In this document: positions 49,835-60,435 of the stretch, piece by piece | Position numbering within the stretch: the first letter of the stretch is position 1 | How the letters are laid out: each line of letters begins with the position of its first letter | DNA from: Rhodanobacter denitrificans | Lineage (GTDB): Bacteria; Pseudomonadota; Gammaproteobacteria; Xanthomonadales; Rhodanobacteraceae | NCBI RefSeq assembly: GCF_000230695.2 | Contig: NC_020541.1 | Coordinates: 1,736,001 to 1,800,000, forward strand | Length of the DNA: 64,000 nt | Reading direction: 5' to 3' | The notes under the pieces: generated by a model | Databases searched by the model: none | What the model was told of the DNA's origin: nothing | The model's input: the letters and a program-made list of their open reading frames with translations, nothing else | Made by a program: the position numbers and the translations under genes

Positions 49835-49940
49835 GCTGGTTGTCTCGCGCGGGGAAGGGCCGCGCATTGTACGACGCGGGAACCGCGCAGATGAAAACGC
49901 GGCCCGTGTCGCCACGGGCCGCGTCGTTCGGCCAATCAGT

Positions 49941-50306
49941 TCAGTTGACGTCTGCCGGGTTGGTGTTGTTGCCGGCCGGTGTGTTGAGCACCGCGTGGAT
50001 CACGTGGCTGTGCTCGAAATATACGATGAAGTTCGCGTATTCCCAGCGGTTGATCTGCGGGTGCTTCTTGCTGTCGCCGCCGCGCGGCGAGAGCTTGCGC
50101 TGCGGCGCACCCCAGGTCTTCTCGACCTGCGCCATGCTCAGCCCGCGGCGGGGCAGGTTCATGTCCTTTTCCTGCTGCACGCGGTGGATCAGCAGGCTGT
50201 TGCCGTGTTCGCGCGACTGCGCCGCGCTGGCTGGCTGCGATACGGCCAGACCGACGGCAGCGGCCAGCATGATGACGATCGGCAAACTGCTCGTGAACTT
50301 GACCAT
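49941..50306 (-). CDS. small exported protein with SmpA/BamE-like motif, 121 aa
   Basis: A signal peptide (about residues 1-29, cleavage near ASAAQS) is followed by a segment GLSMAQVEKTWGAPQRKL that resembles the start of the SmpA/OmlA (BamE) fold. There is then a strand-rich end with WEYANFIVYFEHSHVIHAVL. Length is about that of a single BamE domain, but no lipobox is present, so it is soluble in the periplasm. Role unknown. Confidence 0.75.
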   Translation of the reverse strand: MVKFTSSLPIVIMLAAAVGLAVSQPASAAQSREHGNSLLIHRVQQEKDMNLPRRGLSMAQVEKTWGAPQRKLSPRGGDSKKHPQINRWEYANFIVYFEHSHVIHAVLNTPAGNNTNPADVN

Positions 50307-50509
50307 GGCTCCCCTCTCCAGACAAGGCTGTATGCGGCGTCGTTGTAGCAGAAGCGCCAGTACGGCGCCATGCCGGTGGCCGCCGATTGCGATGGGTTCG
50401 GCATTCGCCTGCGCGCGGCGACACCGGTCGACGCGTCGAGAATAGCGCCATCACCGCTATCATGGGCGGCTGCAGGCGACCGCCTGCCCGGTCCCGATCC
50501 AGGTTTTTG

Positions 50510-52531
<2,022 letters not shown>

Positions 52532-52534
52532 GAA

Positions 52535-53455
52535 ATGTCCCTGCCGGAGCGATCGTTGCAACTGTGGCTGCCCGCACTCGCCCACGTCGAGCCGGGCCAT
52601 CCGCTGCGCACATGGCTGCCCCGTGCCGATCGCCTGGCGGACGGCGGCATTGGCTACCTGGGCGGCCTCGGCGAGCATTTCGCGGGCGTCGACGCAGGCC
52701 TGCCCGCCGCGGCAATCACTCGCGAATTCCTTGCCGGCGACGCGGGCGGCGATGCCTGGCTGTCGGCCGATCCGGCCTGGGTACAGCCGGACATGAACGG
52801 CGTGCGCCTGCTCGCCTGCGGCCGCATGGGCCTGGGCATGGACGAGGCGCAGGTGCTGGCCGCGCTACTGCGACCCGTGTTCGAGGAAGCGGGCATGCAG
52901 CTGGACATTTCCACGCCGGACCATTGGCATCTGCGCCTGCCGCCCGACCTGCCGCTGCCGGATTTCGCCGCGCCTGAGCAGGCGCTGGGCGAGGACCTGG
53001 CGCAGCACCTGCCACAGGGCGCGCAAGGGCGCCGTTGGCGCGTCCTGCTCAACGACATCCAGGTGCTGTTGCACCAGCATCCGCTGAATGCCCGGCGGCA
53101 GGCGCACGGGCAGTCGCCGGTCAACAGCCTGTGGCTGTGGGGTGGTGGACATCTGCCGTCACCGTCGACCAGCGAACTGGCGGGGGTGGTCAGCGACGAT
53201 CTGCTGTTGCGCGCGTTGGCCGCCCGTGCCGGCATTGCCCAGCAGTCGCGCGCAGCCGAGACGATCGCCGGCGGCGGGACCGGCTGGCTGATCGACCTGC
53301 AGGACCTGCCGGCGCAGGAAATCGCCTCGCGCTGGTGGCCGGCACTGCTGCCGCTGCTCGAACGCCAGTCCGTCGTGCTGCATTTCGCCAGCGGCGAACG
53401 CTGGCTGCACAAGCCTCGCCACCGCTGGCGCCTCTGGCGTGGGGCGGGGCGTTGA
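52535..53455 (+). CDS. rpfE: RpfE-like protein (phosphoglycerate-mutase-like annotation), 306 aa
   Basis: Cytoplasmic protein of the family found directly before recJ in Xanthomonadales and named RpfE in Xanthomonas after the regulation-of-pathogenicity region. Landmarks include LPALAHVEPGHPLRTWLPRADRL, a central LLNDIQVLLHQHPLNARRQAHGQSPVNSLWLWGGG and a C-terminal RHRWRLWRG. Despite a frequent phosphoglycerate-mutase label, I see no bPGM catalytic histidines. Function not established. The stop overlaps the recJ start. Confidence 0.82.
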   Translation: MSLPERSLQLWLPALAHVEPGHPLRTWLPRADRLADGGIGYLGGLGEHFAGVDAGLPAAAITREFLAGDAGGDAWLSADPAWVQPDMNGVRLLACGRMGLGMDEAQVLAALLRPVFEEAGMQLDISTPDHWHLRLPPDLPLPDFAAPEQALGEDLAQHLPQGAQGRRWRVLLNDIQVLLHQHPLNARRQAHGQSPVNSLWLWGGGHLPSPSTSELAGVVSDDLLLRALAARAGIAQQSRAAETIAGGGTGWLIDLQDLPAQEIASRWWPALLPLLERQSVVLHFASGERWLHKPRHRWRLWRGAGR

Positions 53456-54324
53456 GCGTACTGCAGCTGCGCCGACGCGAGGGCAGGGGCGCGCCGCATG
53501 GCTGGGCGGATGCGGTGCACCCGGTGCTGCAGCAGATCTACGCCGCGCGCGGCGTACTGGAGCCCGGCCAGGTCGAACACCGGCTGGCGCGGATGCTGTC
53601 ACCACAATTGCTGGGCGGCATGGCGCCGGCCGTCGATCTGCTGGTCGAGGCGATCCGCGACGACTGGACCATCCTGATCGCCGGCGATTACGACTGCGAC
53701 GGCGCCACCGGCGCTGCGGTGGCGGTGCGCGGCCTGCGCCTGCTCGGTGCCAGGCGCGTGGATTACGCGATCCCCAATCGCTTTGCGCACGGCTACGGTC
53801 TGAGTCCCGCCTTCGTCGCCTCGCTGCAGCCGACGCCGCAGCTGATCGTCACCGTCGACAACGGTGTGGCCAGCGTCGCCGGTGTGGCCGCAGCCAAGGC
53901 GCGCGGCATCCGGGTGATCGTCACCGACCACCACCTGCCTGGTGAGCAGTTGCCCGCCTGCGACGCGATGGTCAATCCGAACCTGCCCGGCGACGGCTTT
54001 CCGAGCAAGGCTCTGGCCGGTGTCGGCGTGGTGTTCTATCTCCTGCTGGCGCTGCGTGGGAGGATGCGCGAACGCGGCGTCTTCGCCGGCGCGGAACCCG
54101 ACCTTTCCGGCTTGCTCGACCTGGTGGCGCTGGGCACCGTGGCCGACCTGGTGCCGCTGGATTTCAACAACCGCGTGCTGGTCGAGGCCGGCCTGCAGCG
54201 CATGCGCAGCGGCCGCGGTTGCGCCGGCATCGCCGCGCTGGTCGAGGCCGGCAAGCGCAGCCTGGCCACGCTGTGTTCCACCGACCTGGCGTTTGCTGTG
54301 GGGCCGCGGTTTATGAAAGGCTGA
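53452..54324 (+). pseudogene. recJ: recJ, 5' half, truncated by insertion
   Basis: The frame gives about 286 residues of RecJ: motif I DYDCDGATG (about 79), TVDNG (about 133), TDHH (about 158) and GTVADLVPLD (about 228). The chain then breaks off after AVGPR at about 54309. In intact RecJ this is followed by a conserved (L/I)NAAGR and another 270 or so residues with the DHHA1 and OB domains. Here it runs into element sequence, Phe-Met-Lys-Gly and stop. It is therefore not expected to be an active exonuclease. The TTG start overlaps the rpfE stop. Confidence 0.9.
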
Positions 54325-54527
54325 AGTGGTCAGGGGCTTTTCTAGGCTAATACCGCATTTCATGCGTTTTTTGATCTGGACGTGAGCTGTTCCCTTGGTT
54401 CAATCATCGTGAAGCGACCTTCATATGTCGATGTAAGTAATATGGTCATTTATTGAAGTAAAAGCATTGAAAACAGTTAGATAGTATGAGATGGTGGTCA
54501 CGTTGATGGCCTAGGGCGTGCCTTTTA

Positions 54528-55817
54528 ATGATCACGGTAGCGACAGCTCTTGGGCTGGAGTCGGAAGATGAATTGCGCAGCGACATGTTGCCTGCGCGAT
54601 ATAGCTTCTTGGTTGACGATGAAAGCAGCCTGCCGGTCGAACCAGTGTTGCTGTGGCTTTGCAAGCAGTACCCGCCAAAACCTCGGATGTGGAAAGCAAA
54701 CACCGTGGAGTGTGCGGCGCATGACCTGTGTGACTGGTGGCGCTACCTCGAGCGGGAGGGTCGGTTTTGGTGCGACGCCACCAGTGATGACTTAAGTGAG
54801 TTCAGGGACAGCTTGTTGGGGTCAGTCAGCCCAAGAACGCATCGTCCCTATGCCGCGAAGACGATTGCCAGACGAATCAATACTGTCGGCACCTTTTACG
54901 AATGGGCGCAGGAGAAGGGCCTGTTTCGAGGCGAACCCTTGGATCCCAAACAACTGAAGCCAGTCTTGCGGGCGATCGATGACGATGCGTTAGCGCATAC
55001 CGGCGGCAGCGCCAGAGAAGTGGCCGTTTCGACCACGGCCCCTCGCACGAGTGAGTCAGCCGACGAACACGTTCATCCAATGGAGAGCAAGACCTGGCTG
55101 GCAGTTGCCAAATCGCTTGGACCGCTGCCGAGCCAGAGGGACGCAGGGATTCCTGGTTGTTCCCGCAATCGGCTTGCGGCAGAAATCAGCATCTGGACTG
55201 GAATGCGACTTGATGAAGTCGCCGGGCTGACCACGTATCAGCTTCTCAACTTGCGCGTTACGGACGATTCAATTGAAGTCGTGCCCTTGAAAATAACTCG
55301 CACAAAGGGGCTTCGTCCTCGAACGGTCTTGTTTCCCAGTCACCTGATCGCAGAACTCCATCGCTACATCGACACGGAACGTCGAGAAGCGGTTGAGGTC
55401 GGCAAGCGGTTCGGCTTGAAGAAGGATGCTGGCTATTTGTTCGTGAACGGGCTGGACTCGCGCAATCACGCAGGAAAACCAGTGCGCGGATACACGCTGT
55501 CGGGTGCTTTCCGCGAAGCTGTGCTTGCTTGCGGCTTCGTGAGGAAGGAAGAACGCGTGGACCCACTCACTGAAGAGAGTTACCTAGCTTCGTGCGCTGC
55601 GCATTGCTTTCACGATTTACGACACACGTTCGCCGTTTGGCTATACCAAGCAGAAAAGGCGGCAGGAAATGCCGAACCATGGAAGGTAGTCCAAGCCCGG
55701 CTAGGTCACCGCTACCTGAGAACCACCACCGACATCTATCTGAGAGTTGTGGATATCTTCCGTGCGAAGGTCAACGACAACCTCTATCACTTCTTGAGGA
55801 TGACCTTTGGGACTTAG
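54528..55817 (+). CDS. ginA: tyrosine recombinase, GinA-like, 429 aa
   Basis: A core-binding domain (about 55-130, DLCDWWRYLEREGRFW, ISP-type helices) precedes the catalytic domain. That domain has Arg in WTGMRLDEVAGL (about 225), HDLRHTFA (about 361-364), LGHRYLRTT (about 392) and the Tyr nucleophile in TDIYLR (about 402). It is the first gene of the recombinase trio, about 200 bases from the left element end. The next gene starts 11 bases before its stop. Its product and the two partners are thought to act together in integration and excision of this island class. Confidence 0.9.
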   Translation: MITVATALGLESEDELRSDMLPARYSFLVDDESSLPVEPVLLWLCKQYPPKPRMWKANTVECAAHDLCDWWRYLEREGRFWCDATSDDLSEFRDSLLGSVSPRTHRPYAAKTIARRINTVGTFYEWAQEKGLFRGEPLDPKQLKPVLRAIDDDALAHTGGSAREVAVSTTAPRTSESADEHVHPMESKTWLAVAKSLGPLPSQRDAGIPGCSRNRLAAEISIWTGMRLDEVAGLTTYQLLNLRVTDDSIEVVPLKITRTKGLRPRTVLFPSHLIAELHRYIDTERREAVEVGKRFGLKKDAGYLFVNGLDSRNHAGKPVRGYTLSGAFREAVLACGFVRKEERVDPLTEESYLASCAAHCFHDLRHTFAVWLYQAEKAAGNAEPWKVVQARLGHRYLRTTTDIYLRVVDIFRAKVNDNLYHFLRMTFGT

Positions 55818-57711
55818 GCGAGACAAGACTCCCAGTCGCTTTGCCCAACTGGATCGAAAGGCCGCCAAAGCCAAAGAGGCGGCCGGGGTAGATGGGGCCA
55901 CATCGGTGCCGACCGACGGTCCCGCGTCGAATGTGCTGCCGCTTCCGTCAAGTCGGGCCATCAAGTCTTCGATGGCTGGCCGTCCTGCGCTCCACCTCGT
56001 ATTTCCGGTAAGTCATGGTGTCGCGGAGACGCTGGATGCTTCCTACCTGCTACGGACGCCGAATCTTACAGAGGCGATGAGCACGGCGTTCCTCAAAAGG
56101 TTCGCGACACACACGCGCAAGACTCGCATCCACTCAAACAAGTGGCTTCGTCTGGGATTTTTCGAGTTCCTAAAGCTGGAGAATAAGGAAGACCTGAGCC
56201 TAGACAAACTCCATTCCGAACTGATCCATGATTACATTCGCTGGCTAAATCGTATCGACCCCGGCAGCGGCAAAGCTGTTTGGAAAGAGGGAACCCGAAA
56301 TTCGTACTACAACATTCTGGGCGTGATGATCGAAGCGCTCAAACGAATACCAAAATGGCGCAAGCAAATCCCAGCAGATTTCAGCGTGCCGACGCATCAA
56401 TGGCCAGGAAGGAAGCGGAAACATACGCCTACGCCTATCGTCCAAGGCGAAGACTTTGCGTTGCTATATCGGGCATGTTTGACGGAGATGACCCAGGTTC
56501 GTGAGGCCATAACTGCCGACCTGGATCTCCTCCATCGATCGATACAGGAGATACCAAAAAACCCAACCACGTGTCGAGACTACGCACACCGCGGCGTGGC
56601 GTTGGCCGCCATGGATGAGATTTTCGCGGACACCGTACCAAGCTACCCTCAGTTGTTGAAAACACACTCCTATCTGCTCACGGCGATCAAAACGCAGTTC
56701 GGGACGGTGCTGAAATTGCGATCGGTGCTTGCGCCCAGTCCCCGGGATCTGGTGCCGTTTGTCCTCATGTTGGCCATCCACACACGTTTGAATCCCGAGG
56801 CGCTGCTGGGGAGCAATCAAGAAGATTTCGGTACCGAGGACAGGCTGGGAGAAAAGCGATTTAGGGCTGGCGTCAACAAGGGGAGGGCACGGCGGAAACA
56901 GATGCCTTCGTCGCCCGTCGAGGCTGCCTACGACAATCCGCATTCGATCGTCGAGTTCCTGAAGGATTGGACCACCCGCCTGCGCAAATTGGCCAAGCCG
57001 GAAATTGCCAATCGCTTGCTCTTGTTTGTTCCCCGGACGGGTTTCTCGGGCGTGTCTTTTTTTGATGTCGAAAGCGATGCTGGCGTCACGACATGGGCCA
57101 CCGCGCTCAGGGGTTTCTGCGAAGACCACAATCTCAAGCGGTTTACGCTACAACAGCTGCGGCCGACGATGCTGGACATTGGTCGCGCCATTCACGACAA
57201 CGATGTGCGTGCCGCTCAGGCGCTGGGGGACCATCGTTCCCAGGAAACAACCAACTCCCATTACACAAGTGGTGCGCAACGAGAACGAAACGCGGAGCGG
57301 CTGGGCGAGATCTCGACGCTTCGCAGGCGTTGGATCGACACGGGCGGTAAGGCCGACCCTCGCAACGCGCCCATGGATATTGATGAAGGCGCGGTGACGC
57401 CAGGTTGGGGATGCCTGGACCCCTACAACTCGCCGTACAGCCCACACGGAAAGCTGTGCAGTGCTTTTGGTCGCTGCCCGGCATGCCAACTGACCCAACT
57501 CGACATCCGTTCGGTCTATGCCGCAGCGCAATCACTCAATTTGTTGGACGCCGTCCGCAGGGCCCGCGAAACGATGGATCCGCAAGGCTGGTTGGAACGC
57601 ATGGCGCCGGTTGAGAAGAAATTAGTCCATTTTTGGCTACCGCAGTTTTCGCCTGAGATTCTCGAGCAGGCGAAGGCCCTAAACCTTCCGCCGTTACCGA
57701 CACCGGATTGA
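55807..57711 (+). CDS. ginB: tyrosine recombinase, GinB-like, 634 aa
   Basis: TTG start with GAGGA just before it; the reading frame overlaps the end of ginA by 11 bases. Catalytic landmarks are Arg in IHTRLNPEALL (about 327), QQLRPTMLD in place of HxxR (about 449-452), LGDHRSQ (about 471) and Tyr in NSHYTS (about 484). A Cys-containing C-terminal tail (CSAFGRCPACQLTQL, about 555-570) may bind zinc. The loss of the usual first His, replaced by Gln, is known from several large recombinases of this kind and need not abolish activity. Confidence 0.87.
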   Translation: MGLRRDKTPSRFAQLDRKAAKAKEAAGVDGATSVPTDGPASNVLPLPSSRAIKSSMAGRPALHLVFPVSHGVAETLDASYLLRTPNLTEAMSTAFLKRFATHTRKTRIHSNKWLRLGFFEFLKLENKEDLSLDKLHSELIHDYIRWLNRIDPGSGKAVWKEGTRNSYYNILGVMIEALKRIPKWRKQIPADFSVPTHQWPGRKRKHTPTPIVQGEDFALLYRACLTEMTQVREAITADLDLLHRSIQEIPKNPTTCRDYAHRGVALAAMDEIFADTVPSYPQLLKTHSYLLTAIKTQFGTVLKLRSVLAPSPRDLVPFVLMLAIHTRLNPEALLGSNQEDFGTEDRLGEKRFRAGVNKGRARRKQMPSSPVEAAYDNPHSIVEFLKDWTTRLRKLAKPEIANRLLLFVPRTGFSGVSFFDVESDAGVTTWATALRGFCEDHNLKRFTLQQLRPTMLDIGRAIHDNDVRAAQALGDHRSQETTNSHYTSGAQRERNAERLGEISTLRRRWIDTGGKADPRNAPMDIDEGAVTPGWGCLDPYNSPYSPHGKLCSAFGRCPACQLTQLDIRSVYAAAQSLNLLDAVRRARETMDPQGWLERMAPVEKKLVHFWLPQFSPEILEQAKALNLPPLPTPD

Positions 57712-57715
57712 AGCG

Positions 57716-59884
57716 ATGAATTCATCCACAGCCATGCTTACCTCGCCATCCGCGGCCCGACGCCTGCATTTGGAGGCTGACCCCTGGGACGCTCCGGTAT
57801 CGACACGGTCGAAATTCGGTGACCTCATCTGGCTGCTTGACCTCACGACGCCGGGGCAGGGCCCAGGAAGTGCGCGATTGGACTGGGACTTCGACCTCGG
57901 CGAGGGGTTGAGCTTCGGGCAACCGCGCTTCTCGACACTTCGGGGCGGCCTGATGCGCTTTGTCTGGTCCCTTTTCACCGATCGGCGCTCGGGATTGGAT
58001 CTGACGGTGGGAAGCGTCATGAAACTATCCACTGCGATGCGCTCCCTGGTCAGGTGGATGGTCAAGAACGACTACGTTTGCATCAGCGAGTTGACCAGCG
58101 CAGCAAGTGAGGACTATCTCGATGACCTAGTCAGCTCTTACATGCTCGAGACCGAAATGATGGAAGGCATCCCGGCAGAAGACGAATCGGAGGACGATGA
58201 GCAGGACGACCCGGAGATTCCGCTGGGGGCCTTGCGTCCCAGGACGAATTTTTGGTCATTGCTTTGGGCGCAGCGGGCTGTCCTGCGCGAAGCCGGTGTG
58301 GCCGTTCTGCCCGAGGCCCCCTTCGGCGGGAAGAGCGCTAGAACGGTAGCCAACAAGCTGGCAACCAAGATTGTCGGCTGGATTCCACCTGTGCCAGATG
58401 AAGTCGCGCTTCCGGTTATGGCGGAGGCACATCGATGGCTATGGGAACGGGCCGACGATGTGATTCGGCTGCAAGACGAATACATCGCCCTGTACCGTCC
58501 CGAATTGTGCAGGGAACACGCCGCCATTGTTGCGGGCGTGGCATTGGAGAATTTCAGATTCTCCAGCGCCTCACCAGAACTGGTGCCTTGGCGGGGGCCG
58601 CTTCAAGAAGCAACCAGACTCTCGATATTTTCTGGCGAATGGCGAACTGCAGTGCACGATTCGCATTCGGTACTTAGAACCCTAATCGAGGATGTTTGCG
58701 CCGCTTGCGTGATCGTTCTGCAGAGTGAAGCCGGCCCCCGGATCAACGAAATATGTGGCTTGGCTGCGGGGATGAATGCGCAGACCGGCTTACCCGCATG
58801 CCTGGAGCTTCGCAGTAGCAAGACCGGGCTAAACGAGCACTTCTTCCTGAAAGGACTACTGTCGAAACTGCGTCGCGTCCCCGAGGAAGTCGAATGGCTG
58901 ATCGGGGCCAGGCCAGCGGGATCGGACTTCATTCCCGCCCCGGTCCGCGCTATCCAGGTATTGCAGCGGCTGCTCGAGCCATTACGCGGCAATGCGACGG
59001 ACCATTCACTTCGTAGCAACTTGATCGTTCAGATGACGGCACCCCGGAGCTATCCCCGTGACGGGAAAATGATCGGACGCGTCCTCGCAAGCCGGCTGCG
59101 AACGCTGCAACGGGTCTTTATTGGCAACCACGTGGATTTGAGTGGCCTGCCGGATCGAAATGCCCATGGCCAGGATTTGGCTCGATACCGGGAGACGAAA
59201 GGCGCCTGTTTGCTCACTCATTCCTGGCGTAAATCCTACGCCCTCTATGTCTTTCGCACTGACTCGCGCATGATCGGCGCCATCGCGCAGCAGTTTCATC
59301 ACTTGTCGCTCGCAATGACGGAGCAGGGCTACTTGGGCAACGACCCTTCGTTACTGGAGGTGATGAACGGGGTGCGCGTGCAACAGACCGCGCAGTTCTT
59401 TTACGAGATGGCGAGGGGCGAGCGCCGTGTCACGGGCCGCATGGCGAAGCTGGTAGATGAGTTTCGTGCCGAGTTCGCTCGGATTCTTGGTGCCGCCGAA
59501 GGCATGGCCGGCATCGCGACTGTGCAGCAATGGGTCTTGAATGAGGACATTCGAATCTGGTTCTCACGGCATGGAAAATGTTTCATAGGCCTAGGGCCAA
59601 CGAAGGCCCGTTGCCATGAATTGGGCGGAACGGTGCACTGGGCCAATGCCGAGCCCAACTACGTGCACCGCAATCCGGAAACGTGTCTAGGCTGTCCACT
59701 TTATGCGGTGGACGCTGACCATGCCGAGTTCTGGCTGCTGCGCTATATCGAAAACACCAATTTCATGGCGGCATCGGCGACCAGTAGAGCCGCTCGCGCG
59801 GCGGAACTGCGGGCCAAGCAAAGCGCGGCGATACTGCAAGCGATCAAAGTGCCGCTGCCTGAGCTGGTGACGACCCATGGTTAA
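57716..59884 (+). CDS. ginC: tyrosine recombinase, GinC-like, 722 aa
   Basis: A long acidic insertion near 145-165 (DESEDDEQDDPE) follows the N-terminal part. The catalytic residues are Arg in GPRINEICGL (about 342), HSWR (about 501-504), HHLSLAM (about 527) and Tyr in EQGYLGN (about 538). The last 150 residues carry a possible zinc site (CLGCPLY plus CHELGG and an upstream Cys). The gene starts four bases after ginB and overlaps ginD by eight. The third member of the trio is usually the largest, as here. Confidence 0.87.
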   Translation: MNSSTAMLTSPSAARRLHLEADPWDAPVSTRSKFGDLIWLLDLTTPGQGPGSARLDWDFDLGEGLSFGQPRFSTLRGGLMRFVWSLFTDRRSGLDLTVGSVMKLSTAMRSLVRWMVKNDYVCISELTSAASEDYLDDLVSSYMLETEMMEGIPAEDESEDDEQDDPEIPLGALRPRTNFWSLLWAQRAVLREAGVAVLPEAPFGGKSARTVANKLATKIVGWIPPVPDEVALPVMAEAHRWLWERADDVIRLQDEYIALYRPELCREHAAIVAGVALENFRFSSASPELVPWRGPLQEATRLSIFSGEWRTAVHDSHSVLRTLIEDVCAACVIVLQSEAGPRINEICGLAAGMNAQTGLPACLELRSSKTGLNEHFFLKGLLSKLRRVPEEVEWLIGARPAGSDFIPAPVRAIQVLQRLLEPLRGNATDHSLRSNLIVQMTAPRSYPRDGKMIGRVLASRLRTLQRVFIGNHVDLSGLPDRNAHGQDLARYRETKGACLLTHSWRKSYALYVFRTDSRMIGAIAQQFHHLSLAMTEQGYLGNDPSLLEVMNGVRVQQTAQFFYEMARGERRVTGRMAKLVDEFRAEFARILGAAEGMAGIATVQQWVLNEDIRIWFSRHGKCFIGLGPTKARCHELGGTVHWANAEPNYVHRNPETCLGCPLYAVDADHAEFWLLRYIENTNFMAASATSRAARAAELRAKQSAAILQAIKVPLPELVTTHG

Positions 59885-60398
59885 GAATCCGGCACTTCCC
59901 GGCGATGGTATCGAGCAGGATTTCATGCAGGCGTTGGCCCGGGTCGCGGCGGGCAACCCCATCAATCCGGCATTGGTCAAGCGCGCCAAGCGCGGCACCC
60001 TGGAGGTCAACATCTCGACGGTGGCTATGGAGGCCGGACACTCACGCACCCTGATAAGCCATGACAAGTGCGCCTACCCCCGCGTGCGGATGGCGGTGTT
60101 GGCTTATCGCCAACCAGCGGGCGAACCCACATCCTTGTCCGAGCTCAATCGCAACCTGCGCCAGGAAAACGCGGAACTGCGTCGCACGGTAAAACTCGCC
60201 CGCGAATCCATGGCGGCGATGGCATTGCGTATGGAACGTGTGGTGCGCAATGCCGAGCGGGAAATTGCAGCTGCACGCCGACGGGAAAAGCGCGGCGATC
60301 GCGACCCCAACCAAGTGGCCGGTCACTCATCAGTATTGCCCACACCAACCGATGGGGTCGTGCTGGAGTTCAAGCCTGACCGGAGTAAGGACACGTGA
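59877..60398 (+). CDS. ginD: GinD-like small protein with HTH-like start and coiled coil, 173 aa
   Basis: The N-terminal 70 residues (RGTLEVNISTVAMEAGHSRTLI) look like a helix-turn-helix. A coiled coil follows (about 85-140, LNRNLRQENAELRRTVKLARE), then a polar tail. This pattern and the position overlapping the third recombinase fit GinD of GInt islands, which is needed for their recombination and probably binds DNA or bridges the recombinases. No catalytic motif. Confidence 0.78.
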   Translation: MVKNPALPGDGIEQDFMQALARVAAGNPINPALVKRAKRGTLEVNISTVAMEAGHSRTLISHDKCAYPRVRMAVLAYRQPAGEPTSLSELNRNLRQENAELRRTVKLARESMAAMALRMERVVRNAEREIAAARRREKRGDRDPNQVAGHSSVLPTPTDGVVLEFKPDRSKDT

Positions 60399-60435
60399 TG
60401 ATAATCGTGGACGCAGGTCGCGATGCGGAGAACAC

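Noticed and set aside
52535..53455. Phosphoglycerate mutase
   Set aside because: Catalytic histidine motifs of either mutase type are absent; the position before recJ fits RpfE.
54310..59884. Simple RIT (recombinase in trio) element
   Set aside because: Three recombinases fit, but a fourth overlapping ginD-like gene and extensive cargo to the right fit the GInt class better; short terminal inverted repeats typical of RIT were not seen in the window.
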